Below are positions 13,762-19,007 of a DNA stretch of 19,007 bases, one piece after another; position 1 is the first letter of the stretch, and every line of letters begins with the position of its first letter. The stretch comes from Acidimicrobiia bacterium (GTDB lineage: Bacteria; Actinomycetota; Acidimicrobiia; IMCC26256; BP-133): positions 1 to 19,007 of the forward strand of contig JAICYE010000003.1 in assembly GCA_025934385.1 (NCBI GenBank), read 5' to 3'. The position numbers were made by a program, and so were the translations under genes. The notes below the pieces were generated by a model that ran no database searches, was not told the origin of the DNA, and saw only the letters and a list, made by a program, of their open reading frames with translations.

Positions 13762-16700
13762 TTATCGGGTGTTTCGCGCCGCCCACCAACGGGGCAGGAC
13801 GAGCGCCGCGCCGGTGCCGGCGGCCGAAGCCACCGCCGCCGTCCCCCATCCCATCGGGTCGAGCGGGGTGCAACCGAACAGCTGGCTCACGCCGGGGGTC
13901 TGGATCACGACCACCAGCAGCGCCCCCGATCCGACGACCGAGGCCACCGTGGCGGGGCTCGGCCGGCCGGCGGCCAGGGTCTGGCCGAGCTGGGTACCCA
14001 CCAGCGCCGCCAGGCCGATCGTCCGGGCCCGGGCCGGGGTGCCGGTTACCCGTCCGACCAGCCAGGCCCCGGTGGCGGCGGTGCCGGTGCAGACGGCGCG
14101 CTGGACGATCGCCTGATCAAGGGCCGAGCCCAGCGAGGCTTCCGGTCCCTCCCGGAGCAGGTCGCTGACGCTGCGCCGGGCCGGCGGCTGGACGGCGATG
14201 GCCATGGCCGGGGCCACGTCGGTGAGCATGTTGACCAGCAGCAGCTGCCGGGGGTTGAGCGGCGTCTGCGAGCCGAGCAGGGTGCCGCCGACAGTGAAGG
14301 CGATCTCGCCGAGGTTGCCGCCGACGAGGAGAGCCACGGCATCACGAACCGAGACCCACATGCCCCGGCCCTCGGCCACCGCGTCGACGAGGACCTCGAT
14401 GCGGTCGTCGAGGACGACGAGGTCGGCGGCGTCCCGGGCCGCCTCGGTACTGCGGCGGCCGAGGGCGATGCCGACGTCGGCCAGGCGGATGGCCGGGGCG
14501 TCGTTGGCGCCGTCCCCGGTCATGGCCACCACCGAGCCGGCCCGCTGGAGCGCCCGGACGATCCGCACCTTGTGGGCCGGGGTGACCCGGGCGAAGACGG
14601 AGACGCCGGGGAGCCGCGCCGTCAGTTCGTCGTCGTCGAGCTCGTCGAGTTCGGCGCCGCTGACGGTGGGATGGCCGTTGAGGAGGCCGAGCTCCGAGGC
14701 GATGCCCTCGGCGGTGGACGGGTGGTCGCCGGTGATCATGACCACCGACACCCCGGCCGCCTGCAGGTGGCGGACGGCCTCGGCGGCGGTCGGCCGCACG
14801 GGGTCGGCGATGGCCAGGAAGCCGAGGAAGACGAGGTTCTGGACCCGCTCGTCGTCGAGGTCGCGCCGCTCCCCCGGGGGACAGGGGGTGCCCCCCTGAT
14901 CAAGGCGGCGTGAGCCGCTCAGGTCAGCCGGTCGGCGGGCGACGCACAGGACCCGCAGGCCCCGGCGGGTCAACGCCTGGAGCGTCTCGGTCGCCTGGCT
15001 TCGGGCCTCGTCGGTCATCGGCACCGGGTGGTTGTTCGAACCGTCGGCCCAGTGGGTGCAGCGGGGCAGGACGATCTCCGGGGCGCCCTTGACCGACAGG
15101 ATGAGCTCGCCGGCCCGCTGGGCGAGCGTGGCGTGGAAGCCCCGGCCGGGCTCGAAGGGCATCTCATCGATGCGCTCCCAGTCGTCGTAGCCGTGACGGG
15201 CGTCGATGCCGGCCCGCTGGCCCGCCTCGGCGACGGCGGCGTCGGTCGGGTGGGGGAGCCGCCCGGCCGGCGGCGGCTTCGGCGTGGCCCGCAGCCCGGC
15301 CCGCAGGAGTTTGCGGCCCCGCTCCGACAGCCCTTCCAGCGACTCCTCCCTCCCGTCGAGGAAGGCGACGCACGTCAGCGACAGCCGGCCCTCGGTCACC
15401 GTGCCGGTCTTGTCGACGCACATGACCTGGACCCGGCCGAGCGCTTCGATGGCCCGGGTGTTGCGGACGAGGATGCCGTGCCGGGCCAGGCGCCGGGCAG
15501 CCGACAGCTGGGCCACGCTCGACAGCAGCGGCAGGCCCTCGGGCACGGCCGCCACCGCCAGGCTGACCGCCCCGGCGGCGAGCTGGCCGAGCGGCTGGCG
15601 GCGCAGGAGCCCGACCGCCACGGTCAGCGCCCCGGCGCCGATCGAGATCGGCACGGTCAGGGCGGTCAGGTGCTGGAGCCGGGCCTCGACCCCGGTGGCC
15701 GGCGCCTGCTGGCCGGCGGCCACCGCCCGGCGGGCCTCGGTGGCCGAGCCAATGGCGACCACGACGGCCAGCGCCTCGCCGGCCGCCACCGACGAGCCGT
15801 CGTAGAGCATCGACGTCCGGTCGGCCAGGGCGAGGGCGAAGGTCGGGTCGGGGTCCTTGGTGACCGGCAGCGACTCGCCGGTCAGGCTCGACTCGTCGAC
15901 CTCCAGCCAATCGGTGGAGAGGATCCGCAGGTCGGCGGGGACGGCGTCGCCGGCCCGGAGCCGGACGACGTCGCCCGGCACCAGCCCCTCGGCGTCGATC
16001 ACCGCCTCCTCACCACCCCGGCGCACGATGGCCCGGCGGGCACCCACCCGCTCGAGGGCGGCGAAGGCCTGATCGGCCCGGAACTGCTGGACGCCGCCGA
16101 TGACGGCGTTGAGGACGACGACCCCCCCGACCATGGCGGCGTCGACCGGGGCGCCCGTGACCAGCGAGAGGCCCGCGCCCACGGCCAGGATCGGCGTCAG
16201 CGGGTTGACGAGCTCGTCGGCCATGTCCCGGGCCAGGCGGAGCGGCGCCGGCACGGCGCCCTGGCGGGCCGGGCGCCGCCGGGCGGCCTCGGCGGGGTCG
16301 AGCCCGTCGGGGGACGACCCGGTCCGCTCCAGCACCGCGCCGGGCTCGAGAGCGTGCCACGGCGTCGGGTCCCGGGGCAGCGGACGCGGCCGGTGCGCCA
16401 GGGCCATGGCCGCCCGGGTGCTGCCGGCCATGGTGACGAGGGCGGTGCCGTTGACCGCCGTCCCCACCCGCAGGCCCGTACCGGGGATGGGCCGGAAGGC
16501 CAGGAAGGCGGCCAGGCTGGCCCCCAGCGTGGCGGTGCGGGCGCTCCACAGGCTGGCGGCCCGGGCGCCCTCGCAGGCCTCGACGATCAGGGCGGCATCG
16601 TGGAGGCCGGTGGCGATGATGTCGGCGCCCCAGGGGGCGGCGTCGCCCGGCTCGTGGATTCCGATGCCGCAGTCGGCGGCCCGCAGCCCGTCCGCCGAGG

Positions 16701-18165
16701 AGGCGCCGCCGACCAGGCACACCACCCGGCCCTCGGCCTGCAGGTCCCGGACGCCGGCGGCCAGCCCGCCGCCGTCGGGCACGACCCGGTCGGCCTCCAA
16801 CGGGATCACCGGGGCGTCGCCCCGGAGGGCGAAGACGACCTCGAGGTCGCCGGCCCGGGCCAGGGCGACGAGGTCGTCGGCCTCCGGCCGCAGCGCCGGC
16901 CGGAGCTGCACGAGGGCCCGCAGCCCGCTCTCCCGGGCCAGGCCGAGGACGGGGACGCCGGGGCCGGCCAGCTCCGCCGTCCGCTGCCGGATCCGGCCGG
17001 TCAGCTCGACGCCGAGCCGGTCGAGGGGACCGAGCCGCCAGCCGTCGCGCTCGGCGTCGGCGGTCGGATGGACGGGGTCGAGCACGGCCGTGACCGCCCG
17101 GCGGAGCTCGGCGGGGTCGGCGCCGCCCACCGGGGCGATCTCGGCCGGGACGAGATCGTCGGTGACGAGCAGATCGCCCTGGAGCACGAGGCAGTCGACC
17201 CGGTCGAGGGCCCGGAGGGCGCCCCGGTGGACGACCACCACCCCCCGGCCCGACAGCGCCCGGCCGATGGTGGCGGCGAACGCCTCCTTGCCGTAGCGGG
17301 CGGCCTTCGGCACGCCGGCCTCCAGCGCCCGGCCGGCCACCGCCGGGTTGCGGGTGGTGACCAGCATGGCGCCGGCCGCCGCCAGCGACGCCGTCCAGGC
17401 GCGGTCGGCGTACGTCTCCACCGGCCCGGCCGGCAGCGGCCCCGGCCGGGGCGGCGCCAGCGCCGGGAGCCCGCCGTTGGCCGGCTTGGAGAACAGCTCC
17501 GGCTCCCGGGCGGCCCAGGCGGCCCGGCCGGCCCGCAGCTCCAGCAGCGTCGAGAGGTGATGGCTCAGCTCGGTCAGCGGCGCCAGCGGCCCGCTGCCGA
17601 TGCCCTGCACCAGCGTGTTGACGACGGCCAGGCTCACGTCGGTGAGAGGGCTCTCGAACCGGGCCTCGATCGCCCCCCGGACCTTCGGAACTCCGTTGAT
17701 GACCGCCACCGCCGATCCGGCCACCGTCCGCACGCCGCCGGTCAGCGGGGCCAGGAACCGGATCGGAAAGGCCACGGCCAAACTCACGGCGTCGGCGCCG
17801 AGCTTGGCCGCCTCCCGCAGGATCGGTTCGACGTCGGCGGGGTGGGTCTCGGTCTCGCTCCCGAACGGGCGCTCGGTGACGCCGTAAGCCTCCTCGACGG
17901 CCTCGATCTCGGCCACGAGGTCGGCCACCGACACGGCGCCCGGGTCGAAGGCGACGACGGCCCGGCCCAGGTAGCCGTTGATGTCGACCCACTGCACGCC
18001 GATCAGGGCGGTGAGCGCCGGCTCGAGCTCGGCGGCGAACCCGGCCAGTTCGGCGGGGTCGAGCCGGCGGAGCTCGAGGTGGGCCCGCTCCTCGTTGACC
18101 CACGACCGGCGCGTCCGGGTGCAGATGGCGCGGACCACAGGACGGACGAAGTCGAACAGGCCCAT
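13762..18165 (-). CDS. Giant cation-transporting P-type ATPase (CtpH/CtpI-like)
   Basis: This 1467-aa membrane pump is about twice the usual P-type ATPase length and resembles the mycobacterial CtpH/CtpI group. Residues 20-95 look like a ferredoxin-fold HMA-like domain without CXXC. The catalytic pump occupies roughly residues 610-1467: TGES (762-765), PEGLP in the fourth membrane helix (875-879), the phosphorylated aspartate D918 in DKTGT, and TGDGANDAP (about 1217-1225). C-terminal helices follow, with NPRQLLLVNMLTDVAPA. PEGLP and this last segment point to a P2-like cation pump; the ion is not determinable. The first half looks like a degenerate second copy of the pump. Residues about 1083-1101 appear to be an inserted repeat. 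The start ATG 18165 lies 34 bases after the upstream gene. Confidence 0.88.
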   Translation of the reverse strand: MGLFDFVRPVVRAICTRTRRSWVNEERAHLELRRLDPAELAGFAAELEPALTALIGVQWVDINGYLGRAVVAFDPGAVSVADLVAEIEAVEEAYGVTERPFGSETETHPADVEPILREAAKLGADAVSLAVAFPIRFLAPLTGGVRTVAGSAVAVINGVPKVRGAIEARFESPLTDVSLAVVNTLVQGIGSGPLAPLTELSHHLSTLLELRAGRAAWAAREPELFSKPANGGLPALAPPRPGPLPAGPVETYADRAWTASLAAAGAMLVTTRNPAVAGRALEAGVPKAARYGKEAFAATIGRALSGRGVVVVHRGALRALDRVDCLVLQGDLLVTDDLVPAEIAPVGGADPAELRRAVTAVLDPVHPTADAERDGWRLGPLDRLGVELTGRIRQRTAELAGPGVPVLGLARESGLRALVQLRPALRPEADDLVALARAGDLEVVFALRGDAPVIPLEADRVVPDGGGLAAGVRDLQAEGRVVCLVGGASSADGLRAADCGIGIHEPGDAAPWGADIIATGLHDAALIVEACEGARAASLWSARTATLGASLAAFLAFRPIPGTGLRVGTAVNGTALVTMAGSTRAAMALAHRPRPLPRDPTPWHALEPGAVLERTGSSPDGLDPAEAARRRPARQGAVPAPLRLARDMADELVNPLTPILAVGAGLSLVTGAPVDAAMVGGVVVLNAVIGGVQQFRADQAFAALERVGARRAIVRRGGEEAVIDAEGLVPGDVVRLRAGDAVPADLRILSTDWLEVDESSLTGESLPVTKDPDPTFALALADRTSMLYDGSSVAAGEALAVVVAIGSATEARRAVAAGQQAPATGVEARLQHLTALTVPISIGAGALTVAVGLLRRQPLGQLAAGAVSLAVAAVPEGLPLLSSVAQLSAARRLARHGILVRNTRAIEALGRVQVMCVDKTGTVTEGRLSLTCVAFLDGREESLEGLSERGRKLLRAGLRATPKPPPAGRLPHPTDAAVAEAGQRAGIDARHGYDDWERIDEMPFEPGRGFHATLAQRAGELILSVKGAPEIVLPRCTHWADGSNNHPVPMTDEARSQATETLQALTRRGLRVLCVARRPADLSGSRRLDQGGTPCPPGERRDLDDERVQNLVFLGFLAIADPVRPTAAEAVRHLQAAGVSVVMITGDHPSTAEGIASELGLLNGHPTVSGAELDELDDDELTARLPGVSVFARVTPAHKVRIVRALQRAGSVVAMTGDGANDAPAIRLADVGIALGRRSTEAARDAADLVVLDDRIEVLVDAVAEGRGMWVSVRDAVALLVGGNLGEIAFTVGGTLLGSQTPLNPRQLLLVNMLTDVAPAMAIAVQPPARRSVSDLLREGPEASLGSALDQAIVQRAVCTGTAATGAWLVGRVTGTPARARTIGLAALVGTQLGQTLAAGRPSPATVASVVGSGALLVVVIQTPGVSQLFGCTPLDPMGWGTAAVASAAGTGAALVLPRWWAARNTR
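14863..14920 (-). repeat. GC-rich palindromic repeat, copy 2, inserted in frame within the ATPase gene
   Basis: The element encodes residues such as LDQGGTPCPPGE in the linker between the nucleotide-binding and phosphorylation domains. AGGTC occurs at both borders (14858-14862 and 14921-14925), so removing 63 bases restores an uninterrupted ADLDDERVQNLVFLGF reading, as expected of this family. Inside are two palindromes: TCCCCCGGGGGA (14870-14881), and CAGGGGG with CCCCCTG (14882-14888 and 14892-14898, loop TGC). On the minus strand it shares the order TGATC, G6-CA-C5, CCCCCGGG with the copy ahead of ccmB. The target-duplication reading is inference. Confidence 0.65.
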
Positions 18166-18199
18166 CAGAGCCCGCGGGGGGAGCGGCCGGACCCGGAGC

Positions 18200-18652
18200 T
18201 CAGGCCGGGTTTCCCGACGGCCGGGCGGCGCCGCCGGGTCGTGTCCGCTTGGCGGGCGCAGTCCTCGCCTTCGGGATGGGCCCCGATGCCCCCGCCCCGG
18301 CCGTCGCCGTCCCGGGCGTCGCCGCCGGGTCGGTCGAGAGGGCCGTGAGCGAACCGCCGGTCACGAGTCCGCCGGCCAGGGTCAGCGTGCTGCCGAGACC
18401 GGAAAGTGTCGTGCCGAGGACGTGCCCGGTGGTGTTGAGGACGTCGCCGAGCAGCAGGACCGTGCCGCTGATGGCACCGGCCGTGGTGTCGAGGACGGTG
18501 CCTGCGCCGTCGACGAGCCGGCCGGCCACGCAGCCGACGCTGCCGACCACCGTCACCGCTCCGCCGAGCGTCTGGCGGGCTCCCCGGATCACGACGTCGG
18601 CCGCCGAGCGGCGCTGCCCGTTCTCCACGACGACGCTGCGACCGCTGGCCAT
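18200..18652 (-). CDS. Uncharacterised Gly/Thr-rich 150-aa protein preceding the ATPase
   Basis: ATG 18652 has a GAGGGGAG site (18658-18665) five bases upstream and is preferred over the GTG at 18658, which overlaps that site. After a polar start (ASGRSVVVENGQRRSAADVV), residues 25-105 are a run of Gly, Thr, Val and Leu without strong charges. It contains near-repeats such as VLDTTAGAISGTVLLLG and VLNTTGHVLGTTLSGLGSTL. The tail is Ala/Pro/Thr/Arg-rich and probably disordered. The central part could be membrane-associated or amphipathic. I do not recognise the family. Its stop is 34 bases before the ATPase start, so the two are probably co-transcribed. The low-complexity composition leaves some doubt, but the ribosome binding site and operon position support a real gene. 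Confidence 0.65.
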   Translation of the reverse strand: MASGRSVVVENGQRRSAADVVIRGARQTLGGAVTVVGSVGCVAGRLVDGAGTVLDTTAGAISGTVLLLGDVLNTTGHVLGTTLSGLGSTLTLAGGLVTGGSLTALSTDPAATPGTATAGAGASGPIPKARTAPAKRTRPGGAARPSGNPA

Positions 18653-18691
18653 CGCCACTCCCCTCGCCGAGACCGCCCCCGGATCGATGAA

Positions 18692-19007
18692 CTACCCAGA
18701 CCCTAGGCCTCTCAGTCCGCCGATCACCGTCGGGGCGGCGGCCAGGAAGGCGTCGACGTCGACGGCGTCGCTCGACCATCCGACGCTGACCCGCAGCGAG
18801 TGGTCGGCGTCGACGCCCATGGCCGAGAGCACCGGTGACGGCTCGAACGTCTCGCTGGAGCACGAGGAGCCGGAGTGCACGGCGACGCCCCGCTGGTCGA
18901 GGCCGAGCAGGACGGGTTCCGCCTCGACGCCGTCGACGCCGAAGCACACGAGGTGGGGCAGCCGGTCGAGGGGATCGCCGAACACGGTGATGCCGTCGAC
19001 GATCTTC
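18692..19007 (-). CDS. Cysteine desulfurase (NifS/IscS/SufS class V aminotransferase), C-terminal part
   Basis: The frame is open to the right edge, so the N-terminal PLP-binding part lies outside the window. The visible 105 residues begin KIVDGITVFGDPLDRLPHLV. They include the active-site cysteine loop in VHSGSSCSSETFEPSPVLSA, followed by HSLRVSVGW, the standard C-terminal signature of group I (NifS/IscS-type) desulfurases. These remove sulfur from cysteine for Fe-S clusters, tRNA thiolation or other sulfur uses. The long loop with SGSSC and the following EPSPVL support the IscS/NifS type over SufS. It ends 40 bases upstream of the 150-aa gene in the same orientation and may share a transcript. 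The specific role depends on partners outside the window. Confidence 0.87.
   Translation of the reverse strand, partial: KIVDGITVFGDPLDRLPHLVCFGVDGVEAEPVLLGLDQRGVAVHSGSSCSSETFEPSPVLSAMGVDADHSLRVSVGWSSDAVDVDAFLAAAPTVIGGLRGLGSG

Noticed and set aside
13505..13873. Longer 122-aa version of the small membrane peptide
   Set aside because: The extra N-terminal part overlaps the end of the ATPase gene and runs through the hairpin region. It is Arg/Pro/Gly-rich and has no good ribosome binding site; the ATG at 13612 does.
15028..18348. 1106-aa open frame on the plus strand
   Set aside because: It is antisense to the P-type ATPase, which has all catalytic motifs in place. Its composition is that of a shadow frame and it has no ribosome binding site.

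Overview
The window is very GC-rich and densely coded. It most likely comes from an actinobacterium, perhaps a deep-branching (Acidimicrobiia-like) one. This rests on a DUF3097-type protein at the left edge, a giant CtpH/CtpI-like P-type ATPase on the right, frequent GTG starts, 4-base start/stop overlaps, and gene starts with a -10-like box directly upstream and no Shine-Dalgarno. The taxonomic placement is inference. No rRNA, tRNA, CRISPR array, transposase, phage gene or obvious defence system is visible.

Layout. (1) 2-678, + strand: the 3' part of a DUF3097/Toprim-like gene, overlapped by a 63-aa ribbon-helix-helix-like protein. (2) 767-4851, + strand: a three-gene cluster of benzoate-CoA-ligase-family enzyme, metal-dependent amidohydrolase (Amidohydro_2 type) and a second acyl-CoA synthetase. 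It looks like an aromatic or other carboxylic-acid activation and degradation unit. (3) 4903-11502, + strand: a di-heme c-type cytochrome (CCP/MauG-like) followed by a System I cytochrome c maturation operon, ccmB-ccmC-ccmD-ccmE-ccmF-ccmH-TPR protein (CcmI/CycH-like). All six internal ccm junctions are 4-base overlaps (ATGA or GTGA). ccmA and ccmG are absent from the window. (4) 11556-13468, + strand: a cyclophilin with a substituted catalytic residue and an unrecognised 434-aa protein. (5) 13505-19007, - strand, read right to left: the 3' end of a cysteine desulfurase, an uncharacterised Gly/Thr-rich 150-aa protein, a 1467-aa P-type ATPase and a 35-aa single-helix membrane peptide. A hairpin-rich spacer separates the last two.

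The clearest unexpected signals are these. (a) A short GC-rich palindromic repeat occurs twice. One copy is an apparent in-frame 63-bp insertion in the ATPase gene, flanked by a 5-base direct repeat. The other lies just ahead of ccmB. (b) The N-terminal half of the ATPase looks like a catalytically dead duplicate of the C-terminal pump. (c) A previously easy-to-miss 35-aa membrane peptide with a good ribosome binding site lies downstream of the pump, behind two overlapping, mutually exclusive hairpins. (d) A System I cytochrome c maturation operon sits in an actinobacterial context without ccmA, headed by a di-heme cytochrome that may be one of its clients.
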